A stretch of DNA of 64,000 nt from Letharia columbiana (Eukaryota; Ascomycota; Lecanoromycetes; Lecanorales; Parmeliaceae). Below the pieces are notes generated by a model. It saw only the letters and a program-made list of their open reading frames with translations, ran no database searches and had not been told where the DNA came from. The stretch lies in assembly GCF_014066305.1 (NCBI RefSeq), contig NW_023501101.1:1-64000 (forward strand), written 5' to 3'. This document shows positions 1 to 11,441 of this stretch, piece by piece (the stretch's first letter is position 1; each line of letters starts with the position of its first letter). Made by a program: the position numbers and the translations under genes.

Positions 1-61
1 CTAGCTACATCTACAAGTGAGCCACTCAAGTGGGCCACTATAGCAACTTTAGCATCGTCCC

Positions 62-189
62 ATATCATACCCCAAGAGATGGCAAACTATCGAATCATAC
101 CCCACTTTTGGTGGCTTTTGGTGTATAGGTATGATTCAATAATTGGGGTTATGATTCTGTCGGGATTTATTGTTTTGGGGTATGATTCG
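62..189. repeat. Cluster of inverted GGTATGATTC repeats
   Basis: A perfect 14-bp inverted pair is visible: CGAATCATACCCCA at 91-104 and TGGGGTATGATTCG at 176-189. Three looser copies of the same core lie at 62-75, 128-137 and 147-158, so five copies fall within 130 bp, two in one orientation and three in the other. It could fold as a hairpin or be the remnant of a small element. The rest of 1-344 holds nothing I can support as a gene. Confidence 0.6.
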
Positions 190-352
190 GTAATTCGCCC
201 TGATACCTTCAATCATAACGTGTTTTCTTCTACGCAGTATCGCCATTCGAGACAAGTCTAGTCTTAATTCCATTTTGCCATTCTCGCTCTGTGACGATCC
301 TGATCTTGAGTCTGTCGGAACGATTCAGTAGGACAATAGTATCTATCAACCC

Positions 353-592
353 CAACCTTGGCACGCGGGTGACGCAAAAGCCTGCACACACCAAGAAATC
401 CCTTCACCTTGTCAGCTGGAATAACTCAACGAATATCCTCCTTATGAATTAGGCTTTGCGGAATAATATATTAGTATTATCGAAATCCTTAAATTACAAC
501 GCATAACTTTTCTGCTAGGTTCTTCGTTGTGAAATCATCATCAAATTCCTAATTTCAAGGTGTGCAGGTTTTTCTGTCACCCGCGTGCTTGG
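353..592. mobile_element. hAT-like MITE (240 bp) with 8-bp target duplication
   Basis: The same 8 bases, ATCAACCC, flank the element at 345-352 and 593-600. Inside them the ends are imperfect terminal inverted repeats: the left end (353-392) contains GCACGCGGGTGAC from 361, and the right end (559-592) contains its reverse complement GTCACCCGCGTGC ending at 588. Similarity continues inward through CCTGCACAC for about 30 bases with few mismatches. The interior is AT-rich and non-coding. An 8-bp duplication and short inverted ends are the hallmark of the hAT superfamily, so I infer a non-autonomous hAT derivative. It keeps its CpA and TpG dinucleotides, so it has not been hit by RIP, as expected for so short an element. 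Confidence 0.75.
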
Positions 593-600
593 ATCAACCC

Positions 601-1541
601 TGCAATGATGCAAGACAAGGTTGGCAAAGAACTACCTCTCTCTTCGCAAAATAGTCTTCGGTGACCGATTCGTGCATGCAAAAACTTTCTTTACGCACGA
701 TGCGTTTACAAAGGAGGAATAGTAATCTCAAGTCTTTCAATTCCACATTAGAACTGGGTACACAGCGACACTGCGCTAATCTTTGGGGATTATTTCCCCA
801 TTGCTTTGGCTGCAAAAGCGGCTCTTCTTTCTTGTTGTACAGCTTGAATCAAGACTTGTTTTGTAACAGCGTATGGGAGGCCCAGCCTGGGGTCGAGAAG
901 GTATTTCTTGATTGGCGAAGGTTGCGCCGCTTGAACGTTCACTAGTCAAGACTTGAGACGATTTGGGCTCGACGAAACTTAGCGAAGAAATCTTCAAGCA
1001 GGACTGGAAGAATTGGAGCGAACCTCTCCACTGTATCAACTCCTCTGCTCATTTGTTATTCTTGTCAATCTAAACCATTGTGTACCGTCTCAAACTTGTA
1101 AACATCATCAGCACATCACCATCATCTTACCAGTTCGCAAGCTATCGAGCGCCTCTTCTGCACTCCTTCCTCTTCTTTGATTTGTGCACAACATTGATCT
1201 GCGCCTTCTTTGTTGTGTTTCTCTACGGTCAGCGGCGGTAGAGCGCTCACAGCGAACAAGATCCACCAGAGTCTCCAAAGCGATCCACCATTTAAAGCCG
1301 TTCTCTGTAGCCTTATGGCACATCGCGTATCGCCCCGTCGGAAGCCGCCTAAGATATCACCGGCGAGCGTGAGGAGCGCGAATGCCAGGGGGCGGGTTAA
1401 GCCATGACTACGATTACGCATGGTTTCTAGGAAAAACCATTAACATCCTCAAACCACTCTCATTTCCCAAGCTTCACCATTTCGAAAAATCCATGTATAG
1501 TTTCAACAACGCTGGTCCAACCATAATCGCCAGAAGAGAAC
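601..1541. other. Intergenic, no supported gene
   Basis: Short overlapping open frames occur on both strands, but none has a recognisable domain, a credible exon chain or a good start context. The last 150 bases before 1542 are probably the promoter and 5' leader of the following gene. Confidence 0.5.
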
Positions 1542-2612
1542 ATGAAGCTGGCATTACCACTTCTGCTCAGCGCAGCTAGAACAGTTTCGATTTCTGTTCC
1601 ATCGCCCACGCTTCTGCTAGAATCCGACTTGCCAAACAGCCGATTCAGAGCGGAACTGAGCTTCGACGCTCCCTTCCTTCCGATCAACGCCACCCTCATA
1701 AACGTGCTTTATTTCATGAGCATAGTGGGACGAGGCGATTTTGACGAGTACCTTCAACCGCGCACATATAGTGCCCCCATTTATGGGCAAGTCCAGATCA
1801 AGACTTATGAGTGGATGGAAGCTCGCTTTTTGCTTTGGGGTATCTATACTGCTGCCACAGATATGATCCGGTTTAGTAGATTTCACAATGCGATGGTAAA
1901 GCTCTACTGGGATAACAGCATTGTGGGCCAGATTAATCTTATGGTGAAGCCGGGGATCAGTTCACTTGACACCACCAGGAATGGTACTCGAAGTGTTATC
2001 AATGATAGCGAAGAGCTGAGACTGGCCAACACCGGCAGGAAGTCTACTCAAGCTTTCGTGGAAAGACTAGACACCTCGCCAGTGCAGAATATCACAGGTA
2101 GCGATACGGCCGATAACGTCTCTGTTATCAACTTAGCCAAGACATGGAACGCAACTCTCAGTATTACGTCTACATCGCCCACTCTTTTACCCCCGAACGC
2201 TCTTCTCTCGCCCAGACTCACCATCGACTTCGATAGGGTCGCCGGCGCCGCGCAACTCCGCCGTAACGATGTATTTCTTACTTTCTACACTGCCATGCTC
2301 CACGTCGCCATGTTCCCTGCTGAGGATGACATGCAGCCTTTTAACAGCATGTCACCCACTGCAAATCTGCGTGTGCATATGTTTGAGACGGGAATTGGGT
2401 GTCTGGTAGGTCTTCTCATTGCATTCGTACCTCATCTGATGTTAATGGTGGGGTGGTAGAACGAGCAGGTGATTACAGCCTTAGCATATGTGCCTCAATA
2501 TATGACGGAGCATCCGGGATTTGGATACCATGAGACAAACTTCAACGTCAAATTGAGTGGAGTGAGGGCTTGCAGGGGGTCAATACTCGACAGTGTGTTG
2601 AGTGCAGGCTGA
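1542..2612 (+). CDS. Hypothetical secreted protein, 335 aa, two exons
   Basis: Exon 1 runs 1542-2405 and exon 2 runs 2469-2612. The 63-nt intron has a GTAGGT donor, a CATCTGAT branch-like site and a CAG acceptor. It is in phase, and without it the frame stops at 2458-2460. The start Met is followed by a short hydrophobic stretch (LALPLLLSAA), which suggests a signal peptide. Several N-glycosylation sequons (NAT, NGT, NVS) fit an extracellular or lumenal protein. The middle part has a conserved-looking segment, YEWMEARFLLWGIYTAA. I know related uncharacterised proteins of this kind in filamentous ascomycetes but no function. The C-terminal exon assignment is the least certain part. It is followed by about 1 kb without a gene. 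Confidence 0.65.
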
Positions 2613-3661
2613 GGAAGGCGGAGCATAAAAGGTTGTATAGCCGCGATGACACACGAAGATCAGAGGCTTTGGGCTGCGGAGCTGCTGAAAAATCAATTCA
2701 AAGCAACATTTTTTACGGCTAACAAACTTTGCTTGTCGCCGTTCGAGGGTTGAGCTGCTTCCAAGGAGAGATTGAGACCAACATTGTTCAGCCTTTTTCC
2801 ACACGAGTCAAGGGCTATCCAACCAAGCGACATCCATTGCATTAGTGAGTTGCAAGACTAAGAAGCCTACGAAATAGTAGGTGGCTAGCCCTAGGGCTTG
2901 GGGGGCTAGTGCCTGCGGAAGTACCTTTAGGTATCCTACATAGCCTTTTTACCAGACTATGATCTCCTATCTAAGAACCAGTTTATGAACCTCTATTTCT
3001 TTTCTCGTTCTCTCTAAGGTCGTGTGGCCTATCAGCATAGAGCTAGCTGTCGATCACCCCCCCTTTTACTTCTACCCTGCCCGCCGGGCTCTACCCCACG
3101 AATCTACAAGTCCAGACATGAAGCTCGCTCCAAGGCATCATTATACACCGGTTCCGTGCTCCTTATTTACGCAATCCCCCAGTCGCTTAGCCCACGGTTG
3201 ATTTGTACACATGCACATGCCATTGAGTATCTATTAGGGAACATGAACATGCTGGTGAGCATTCACTTGCTTTGTTGTACCGAGCGATTTTCGCTTAGAG
3301 AAGATTCCCATTATTCAAAGTTCTGACCGCAGCGACGATCACCGTCACTAGACCATAGAAGACGAAATCATCGCGCGCATTGAATGTGAACAATTTCGCA
3401 GGTCCACCAGAGCCATTTATGAGATGGTCCTCTCTATCTCCGAATAAGACTGCTATTGCAAAATTCAAGTCCCTTGAGGCGGTGACGATGTGTTTGAGGT
3501 CACAGTCAGCGCCACGAGATCCTGCATGACGGACATTAAAGTGTGTTTCAAATCGTTGCATTGCTGCACCGCTCAGGAGAACTGTAGGATTCAGGGCTGT
3601 GTTTTATTCAATGAATGCCTTTCTCGCCGTAAAAGCATCAAGGATAAAACAATCATTCAAC
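2613..3661. other. Intergenic, no supported gene
   Basis: Open frames here (for example 3024-3326 plus and 3295-3561 minus) have no recognisable features. The stretch 3500-3660 probably carries the promoter and leader of the gene that follows. Confidence 0.45.
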
Positions 3662-4713
3662 ATGCCCTTTTTTCCCCCAAGATTCAAACCTGCAACAAGT
3701 GTGCTTTTCATCTATTCCTCTATCCATTGCTTGCGAAACGCGATGGCTGATGCGCAAACGTGCTTCTATCCCGACGGCTCGGTATCCACCCACGACACTC
3801 CATGCCACTCTCCTTCCATCGGCGACGGGGCAAGCGCATGCTGCGGTTCTACTGATATATGTCTGAACAACAGTCTCTGTCTCGCTCAAAGTGGGGCCGA
3901 ATTGGTTACTAGAGGCAGCTGCACTGATCAGACATGGCAGAGTCCGGAGTGTCCGCAGTACTGCTCAGATGGTAAGGTTCTCTTGCAGCAACGTCGAAAT
4001 TCGTTGCATAGCAATCCTCATTATGACTTGGTCATGACGCTGATATTGGTATTGCAGAAAACCCGAGCGGCGGGGCATTGATATTTCTTGCTGGTTACCT
4101 GCAGGATAAATTCAAATTCTGCTGTAGCCAGGTCATCTTATCCAACAACACATGCAATACCACCACTAAAGGAAGCACCGCACCTTTTGAGATCGAAGCT
4201 GGACTGGTGATACTCAACCGCACATCTGGTTCTACATCTCTCAATACCACGGACGCCGCCACCGTTACTGTTACCGCCACGGCAACGGCAACGGCAACGC
4301 CTATGGCAACGGTAACGGCATTGACGTTACCACCAAACTCTTCCTCTTTCCACAATACGTCATCAACATCACCATCATCGTCGTCGTCGAGCAGGGAAGC
4401 GGCAATAGGTGCCGGGATGGGCGTAACACTAGGGCTAGGACTGCTTGTCACGTTGGGGTTATTATGGAGACTGAGAAAGCACAAGCAGATTTTGAGCAAA
4501 GATATTCAGACATGGGAGTGGAAGTACTCGGAATTGATGAAGGCCAAGACTGCAATTTTTGCCGGAGCTGAGCATCAGCCACCGCATCCGCTCGATTGCT
4601 GGAACCAGGATGGATTGGACGGCCAACCGCATCTTGTCCCTCAACTTGAAGGCTGGAAGCCTGACGAGATAGACGGAACAGAGGTTTACGGACTGGGAAA
4701 CAGGACAGAGTGA
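3662..4713 (+). CDS. Cys-rich, Thr/Ser-rich single-pass membrane protein
   Basis: Exons are 3662-3971 and 4058-4713; the 86-nt intron has a GTAAGG donor, a GCTGAT branch site and a TTGCAG acceptor. The ectodomain opens with QTCFYPDGS and a set of paired cysteines (CC, CLNNSLC, CPQYC, FCC). This layout belongs to a common ascomycete family of cell-surface proteins with a Cys-rich head. A Thr/Ser-rich stalk follows (TVTATATATATP and a run of serines), then one membrane helix (GAGMGVTLGLGLLVTLGLLW) with a basic RLRKHK stop-transfer sequence and a cytoplasmic tail of about 85 residues. Such architecture resembles Mid2/Wsc-type wall-stress sensors, but I infer that only from layout. The start is uncertain: 3662 gives a weak signal sequence, while the ATG at 3743 lies just before the Cys-rich head. 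Confidence 0.75.
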
Positions 4714-5043
4714 GCTTGATAGGCGTGTGCAGAGCCATCTATATATTACATTCTTTTGTGCAATTCTGGCTTGGCAGAGTTTTGCTTCTCCCCATCTCGA
4801 CGATCCGGTGGCGATTGCTTTGATAAAAAATTGATCAACTCTTCGCTAAGAGCATGACTGGCACAGCATACCTGTGTCATATACTATCAACGTGTTAGAA
4901 ACGCAGGAAACTTCAACTAATGGAAACGTATCTCATGCGCGTACACTCCTTTCACACTTACTTTAATATGCTCGGCGGGGAAGTTCTCAGGGATGTGAAT
5001 CCCCAAAGATGTGCCAAGCTGAGAGGCATCTTTGATGAATGGT

Positions 5044-5310
5044 GAATCCTGCAGGGAACGAACCAGACTGCCTTAGCAGTTCAGGGTGTGAGGGGTTTTC
5101 TTCAATGCAGGTCGAGGTTGCTAATGTTAGAAAATGATTCTGCAGAAGACGGATCCGATTACTTATATTAGCTAAGTCTGTGAAGAAATTTCTTGAGAGT
5201 GGGTCAATGTTGCTGCGCCTTACGAGAATCCTGCAAGAAACGGATTCGACTGCTTTTATCGTTTAGGTTGTGATTCTTCGACGCAATTTAACGTCGCTAG
5301 GCGAAAGCCG
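5044..5310 (+). repeat. Degenerate ~91-bp tandem repeat, three units
   Basis: Units begin at about 5044, 5136 and 5226. Each starts with GA(A/T)TC(C/T)TGCA, then a GGAACGAACC/GGATCCGATT/GGATTCGACT-like block and a TTAG-type end, followed by a TGTGA...TTCTT stretch. Period is 90-92 bp. It lies in the otherwise empty interval 4714-5886, in which I see no supported gene; the 100-aa frame 5270-5572 begins inside the repeat and is not convincing. Confidence 0.55.
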
Positions 5311-5886
5311 AGAGTACTTATCAGAGCTGAGGGAACAGCTGATCTATGGGTTCATGATGCCTACTAAAGCTTTGCGAGAAAGCCTTGAAGTCTTCGGCAC
5401 TCAGCAAGAAGTGTACGAAAATGCGACTTCGAAGAAAGTGCTTCACTTTAGTGCTCCGGTAGTTAAATTGATATTATTCACGACCAGCTATTCGAAAATC
5501 GGAAAACCGTCTCTGCGGTCTTCTGGCCGTACCTCGGAAATTGTTCCAGATGAGGGCGAGGCTAGGATTTGAGACGACCCTTCGACAGTGAAAGAGCTCA
5601 GCTGGCTGCTCATCGGTCCCTATTTCTAACAGGATAATATACTGAAAACAGCTCGCAATCATCGATTGACGTGCAAAGTACCTAGCGCGGAAAAGACAAA
5701 CGCAAGATAGAGAACGTAACGTAGAGGGATAATGTAGCTAAAGGTAGAGGACCGAATAAAGTACTGAGTAGCCGGGGTCATGCAATGGCCGAATAGTTTT
5801 GTCACTGAATAAGCTACCAGACATGATTCCACCTCAGCATGCCCTTCCATGAAGTTGGCCGTAGCGGCTCACGGAAGCTCTCGGAA

Positions 5887-8442
5887 TTACCAGCCTCCAC
5901 TCCCCCAGTCGCCCCTCGTAGCATCAGCGGTGGTCTCATTGGCTTCACTGACATGCATCTCTTCCATCGCTGTCTCCAATGGCGTTTCGTTATCCTCCGC
6001 CGCTGTTCCCCATGGTGCTTCATTCTCCTGGGTTGTCTCCTCTTCCTTGGGAGGATCAGCGATAGTAACAGCGGCAGCTTGGAAGCCTTTCTTCGCGGGG
6101 ATGATGATGAAGGAGACCATGGTCTCTGGGTCTGTGACCAGTCAGCCCCTTTCTCTGAGATGGGGAAGATCATTCTGAGGTGGAGCACATGACTATCTTT
6201 TGGAGAATGGATCATGGTGGTGAAGGAGTGAGAGATGGAAAGGCGACTGACCTATGCCCCCTGCGTCATCTGGAGTCTCGATCTCCCACATGTGGAAGTA
6301 ATGCCTGTGTTGTAATCAGCAACGTGGCAAGCCGATATGATTGAGAATGCAGCCACAGCGTACTTCTTCGGCTTCTTGACGGTCAGCTGATCGAGCTCAA
6401 CGATGAAGCCGTAGCCAGAGTCGGGCTTGCTGGATGGGGGATCTTTGTAGATCTGACAGGAGTCAGCGGCAAATCTAATCCAACAAGAGCGGCAATCTGG
6501 TTGATCCTACCACTACTTTGCCGTAGTGCACTCTTGCCGTCACACGAGCCACGCGGTCTGGGTCCTCCTTGCGTAGATCTTTGGCGAGAGGTCCCTTGTC
6601 GCCTTCCTCCCGAACAAAGGAGACGCAGGTATTCTTCTCAGGCACTACGTCGTTGAGGGCTTTATCAAAGAACCGCACCCTTTATTCTCCATTGTTAGCA
6701 CTTTTTTCGACGGCTGTTGTCACGGTTGGAGGGGTGCGTACTCTTCGCCGCCTTTGCGTGCAACGATGAAGCCGAAGCCTTTTTCGGCGTTGAAATTCTG
6801 TAGTATAATGAGGATCAAAACTTGGCCGAGTATGTGAAAAAGTTGCTAGCTAACCTTGATGGTTCCGAAGTCGCGGCCTTCATCTGAAAATGGAATATCT
6901 GGAACGCCATCCTCCTCACGAATCTGGTCACATTATCAGCCCGACTCAAGCCTGCTGCATATGACTCAGTACCTTCTTGGCAGTACCGCCCTTTTCAGTA
7001 ACCTCGTAGACGAAGGAGACAGGTTGTCCAATGTAGGGCTCGATGTCCTGAAGGAATTCGCGCTTGTGGCCGAAGATCTCGGTGCCGTCAAAGCATCTGG
7101 CAATAAAGGAGAAGCCTTTCTCCTCATTGTACGTCTGAGGAGTGGTCGGCCATGGTTCAGTATGACGATTTTGCAAAACGAGGCGTGTGTTGGTGAATGC
7201 CACTTGCATACCTTGACCTTGCCCATCTCTCGGCCCCCCTCTTCCTCTTCTTCCTTAGCGACACCGCCTTCTTCTTCCTTCACTTTCACTGCCGCTGCAC
7301 CCTTGGGTCCTTCCTCGAAAACGAACGAGACAGCTTGGCCGACATATGGCTCGTCGCTGCCGGCAAAGGATTTTTTGTGAAAAAAGGCGCTGCGGTAGGC
7401 AGTCAGATTTGTATCTCGGTGATAAAAGCTGGGGGTGGGGGAAGGGAACAAGTGGGCTTACTCCTCTTCTCCGCTCACGCGTCCAATGAAGCCGAAACCC
7501 TTCTCAGCATTCCAGCGCTATGTCACAGTCCCTTGTCAACGAAAAATTTTCCTTATGAATAGCATAGCCAACTAGCAGTTTCGAGCACAAGTTATGTTGG
7601 TGTGACGCATACCTTCACCGTACCCATCTCTCGATCTCCCTCATCTTCAACAGGAGCTTCCTGAATAGCCGACCCACCCTCTTCGACTTTGACTTTAGTA
7701 GCGACTGCACCCTTGAGTCCTTCTCCATAGACGAACGAGACCGCTTGCCCAACGTAGGGGTCGTCGTGTCCACTAAATGATCTCTTGTGAAAGAAAGCAC
7801 TGCGGATGACAGTCAGCCTCGTGTCGATTAGGGCTAAGAGGAAAGCAAGAAAAGATAAAAACAATACGGCACAGGTAGGCTTACTCCGCCTCTCGATTCG
7901 CGCGTCCAATGAATCCGAAGCCTTTGTCTGCATTCCAGCGCTGTTGCATCCAAACTCGTCAGCCTTCGCCTCTCAACGGCATCATCATTCCATAGAATGC
8001 CCCGAGTTTGTGTCAAGCGCAGACTAAGATGCGATGAGGCTATGAGGCGTACCTTGATTGTGCCCGTCTCTCTTGGCCCTTCGTCCGATACAACAGCCTC
8101 TGCCATCTCCTCGATAGATACCTCTTTCGCCTTGCCGCCTTTCTCGTCAGCCTCGTAAATGAAAGAGACCTTGGAGCTAGGGATCAGTGCTTGTCGATCG
8201 GCGGTGTCACGCGCGTGGACGAAGATGCTAGAGCGATGTGTAAGTATCTGGTGTCCAGCTAGGGCACCTAGAAGGAAGGGAGGGCGGCTCGATGGGAAGT
8301 TTACCTGTCGCCCATGCCATCGCGCTCGATGAATCCAAATCCCTTCTCATTCCATGTCTGGTGTCCTGTTAAATTTGCTTTAAGAATGATGCACGGAGGA
8401 AGATAAGCTCACCTTGACGGTGCCAGTCTCGCGGATGGCCAT
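5887..8442 (-). CDS. Tandem cold-shock-domain protein, 525 aa, 14 exons
   Basis: Exons (minus strand): 8442-8413, 8357-8305, 8227-8053, 7940-7885, 7799-7613, 7517-7462, 7389-7212, 7134-6973, 6923-6855, 6797-6742, 6679-6511, 6452-6364, 6304-6252, 6131-5887. All joins keep one frame and end at TAA. Clear cold-shock domains lie at about residues 5-66, 80-147, 162-228, 240-299 and 316-395; each shows the RNP1-type KGFGFI/KGFSFI and most an RNP2-like IFVH or AFFHK. A sixth, degenerate copy spans about 391-466 (GYGFIVEL), followed by an acidic tail ending RGDWGSGGW. Cold-shock domains bind single-stranded RNA or DNA, so an RNA chaperone or translational role is likely, as for multi-domain UNR/CSDE1 in animals; that comparison is inference. 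Introns recur at matching places in successive domains, which points to growth by exon duplication. The N-terminal Met-Ala-Ile start lies directly before domain 1. Confidence 0.88.
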
Positions 8443-10886
8443 GACGAGCTGCGCGTGAGGTGGACTGACAAGAATGGATTCAGATTACAGGTGATGAGGT
8501 TTGAAAATATGCTGCTGCCGTAGATGGATTCAGCGTTTGAATTGATGGAACTTAGATGCTGACTGGTGACGCTGCGAGGTGTGATTTTTAAGCTGGGTTC
8601 AATTGTGTTGACAATCTGTTAATGCCTGTCTGTCAATCTGACCGCTTTTTTAAACTTCTCTGACTTCTACGTGGGATCTTGAGTGTTACTTGAGCCCTTG
8701 ACACACTGTTGCCTAGCTTGAAGGAGATGTGCACAAGCGAAAAGTGTCGAAGGCGCTGGAAATTTTTTATGTTGTGATGTCAAGAGATGGAAGATTGCTA
8801 GCGATGTAAAAGAGCTGCAACTTGCTTTTAACCATGCACCGATGTTTCAAATTTCTGCCGGAAGAACGAGAGGGGGAGGACACCTGCATGCCAAGTCTCG
8901 TTTATTGAGAGTAAAGAGTAAACGGTCCCGGATCTGAATATCTTGAGGGCCTACGATGCATCAGGTATTCAGTCATGGATGGATCGATACTTGGAGCTGA
9001 TAACCAGTGCATCTGTTGATCCTTTTCGCCGGCACTTCGAATCCAGCTCTGTAAGAATAACAATTCTGCGAGCACACCATTACTCTCTGCTTCCGAAGAA
9101 TTGCTGATCTGACTGTCGCGTCACGCAGGTCTTCAGATCGTTACATTTCCAATCGGAGACCAGCCTTAGTCTATGAAGCTGAGCCCACCGACAGCCCATA
9201 TCGGCCCTTGTTTTCCTGAGTTTCCCAAGATTCCCATTCTCCGGGTACGAAGCTCATAAACACCGCCTTCGCCTTTTTCCAGGCTTGAGGAACCTCTTCC
9301 CTAACATCGTACCATCTCTCAACTTGTAGTATCACTTCTCCACGCCTCTGTCTTGCGCCAAGCTCGTAGTGTAACCTCTCCAGGTATGATGGTCTTGACC
9401 AGACTCGCACCATCTCTTTTCCTGCGTTCCAACGAACACCAAGCTTGCAATCTCTCTTCTCCAGGCTTCGACCCTCCTACAAGTGCGCTGTGTCTTTTCT
9501 CAAGGCATCTACTCCCAGTCCGCCAGCTCTTTATCCAACTCCTCGGCATTCATAAGCTCCTCCACCAAAAGCATTTCAGTCTCGCGAGCCACTGCTCGAA
9601 TCATGAAGTGGGAGCGGGATGTGAAGGCACTGCCTCCTGGTCGTGTCAAGGACTAAGACTGTTTTCTCCACGGCTAGCGGGTGGGCGGATAAGTTCAGAA
9701 TCAAGGACGACGCGAGAGGTGTGGGAGCGGATACTGCCTGCGCGGCGAGCTTCTCTTGTTGCGAAGGAGAGCGAAGGTCGGTATGGTACTTGTATAATAT
9801 TGGGCGCGTGACTGATGGTGGCACGATGAATCAGTCGTCGCCATGTTGAGCATTACTTGAGGAGAAGAGATCATCAAACCCTTCAAAACAACAGAAGAGC
9901 GAAGCCCTTACGGAGATCCTTTGTTAGTTCAGGGCTATGAGTAATCAAGCCCTAGAGCTAGAGACGGGCTTGTTACTTGATCAGATTTAGCTCTACAACA
10001 AAGGCTTGGCAAGACATTTCCATGCCGCCAGCAACCCCTACAATAATAATATATTTTTTGGATATCTCGTTGATCGGCTCATGACCTGCCGAAATCGAAT
10101 TTGCGTTTTGTGCCTCCGTAACTCAGCCAACTGAAAGCCATACAAATGCCAGTCTGCTGATTCCATGAATCCAACCTATTTGCAAAGGGCTACTAGAGAT
10201 ACTGCGGGGGTCTCATGAATATGTCGCCTTAGGACTAATGGGGTGTACTTTTGCAATGGGGTGCGCTCCGAGAACCAAAAATGCGGTCGGCAGTGAAATG
10301 CTCACAAGGAACCATCTACTCCGCACTTCAGGCTACATACCTCAGCTTCCTACCGCCGACGGCGAGAAGTACTACATATATACAGCACCAGTTCTGGCCG
10401 CAGCCGCTTCATAACTCGTATCCGCAATGCCACCAAATCCCGGAACAGTAGAACTCGAGGCCAGCTCTGTGGCATCAACCAACCCAGCCCGTTAACCAAC
10501 ATTGTGGTATTGACTAGCCTAAACGCTCCCCTGCACTCCCCAATCCAGCGGTATCCGTGCCTTTCATACGTCTTGACTCCACGAAGCTCGAAATGTAGCA
10601 ACGTCTTTGTGCAACTATCCTCGGCAACTTTCCCCGTCAGTTCGACCTGGTATAACACTATCTCCTAGGTTCCAACAAGAACGGTAGTATACACTAATAT
10701 TAGATAATTTCATTTCACAACACCAGTTTCCGAGCTCAACACCCGTTACTCCACTCCTCTCAGTTCTCATCTGTCCCATCCTTCTTGATTTTCATACGTA
10801 TACATCCCTACCATCTCACAAGTTTACTTCCTTTACCAATCAACGACTTCGAACTTCCATCCCACACGCTCCTCACCCACCCTACC
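8443..10886. other. Intergenic region with unresolved open frames
   Basis: The first several hundred bases above 8442 should hold the promoter of the cold-shock gene. At 9150-9830 several minus-strand frames look coding in pieces (Trp/Glu/Arg-rich segments such as LERLHYELGARQRR), but I could not join them with credible introns, so they may be a decayed gene. 10390-10886 would be the promoter of the RING gene. Confidence 0.4.
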
Positions 10887-11441
10887 ATGGCCTCCAAATT
10901 CCTTGCCCGCCTACCCAAAGTTGGCCGCGGAATCCTAAGTAAAGAAGACCAGCACTGCTCCATCTGCTTGGAAGAGTATGGCACCACCCCTTCCCCCAAC
11001 GGCATTATCCAGCGTGCAGTCCGTCTCCCCTGCAACCACATCGTTGGTTCCGAATGCATATCGACCTGGCTGACCCCGACAGGTGATCAACGCAGCAACA
11101 ACACCTGCCCCGTGTGCCGGCTTGAATTTTTCCAACCCGAGGCGACTCACATGCAGATAGCCATCTCGCTGTCTGAACGGATCGCCGTGCTAGGACACCG
11201 CCTCTCTCTCCCCACTGTGGTCATTACTCTGGTCGTGTCCATCGCCGACAGGGTTCACCATTTCGGATCATTAGGTGGTCACTCTGTGGTCGCTGTTGCG
11301 GCAGGCAGCTTGTACATGGCAAGTCAGGTCATGGACCGTCCCATATCTCTCCAAGCCCTCTCTCGAGGACTCGCAGAGGCAGGCATGGGCGACGTTAGAA
11401 TTGGCGTTATACAAAGCGCATACGAGTGGCTCTACCGATAG
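10887..11441 (+). CDS. RING-type zinc-finger protein, 184 aa (putative E3 ubiquitin ligase)
   Basis: I chose the ATG at 10887 because it sits in ACCATGGCC, a good fungal start context; an in-frame ATG at 10785 would add 34 residues. The RING finger covers about residues 24-77: C24-x2-C27, C49-x-H51, C57, and C74-x2-C77, with the usual hydrophobic and Trp positions (ECISTWL). The position normally taken by the fifth ligand is Gly54. The C-terminal half is hydrophobic and contains VVITLVVSIADRV and HSVVAVAAGSLYMASQV, possibly membrane-associated. RING proteins usually bind an E2 enzyme and direct ubiquitin transfer; no substrate can be inferred. No intron is present. Confidence 0.8.
   Translation: MASKFLARLPKVGRGILSKEDQHCSICLEEYGTTPSPNGIIQRAVRLPCNHIVGSECISTWLTPTGDQRSNNTCPVCRLEFFQPEATHMQIAISLSERIAVLGHRLSLPTVVITLVVSIADRVHHFGSLGGHSVVAVAAGSLYMASQVMDRPISLQALSRGLAEAGMGDVRIGVIQSAYEWLYR

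Noticed and set aside
6966..7562. Plus-strand frames (6856-7380, 7197-7562) over the cold-shock gene
   Set aside because: They are antisense shadows of exons 6-9 of the minus-strand gene, whose exons all splice in frame with recognisable domains.
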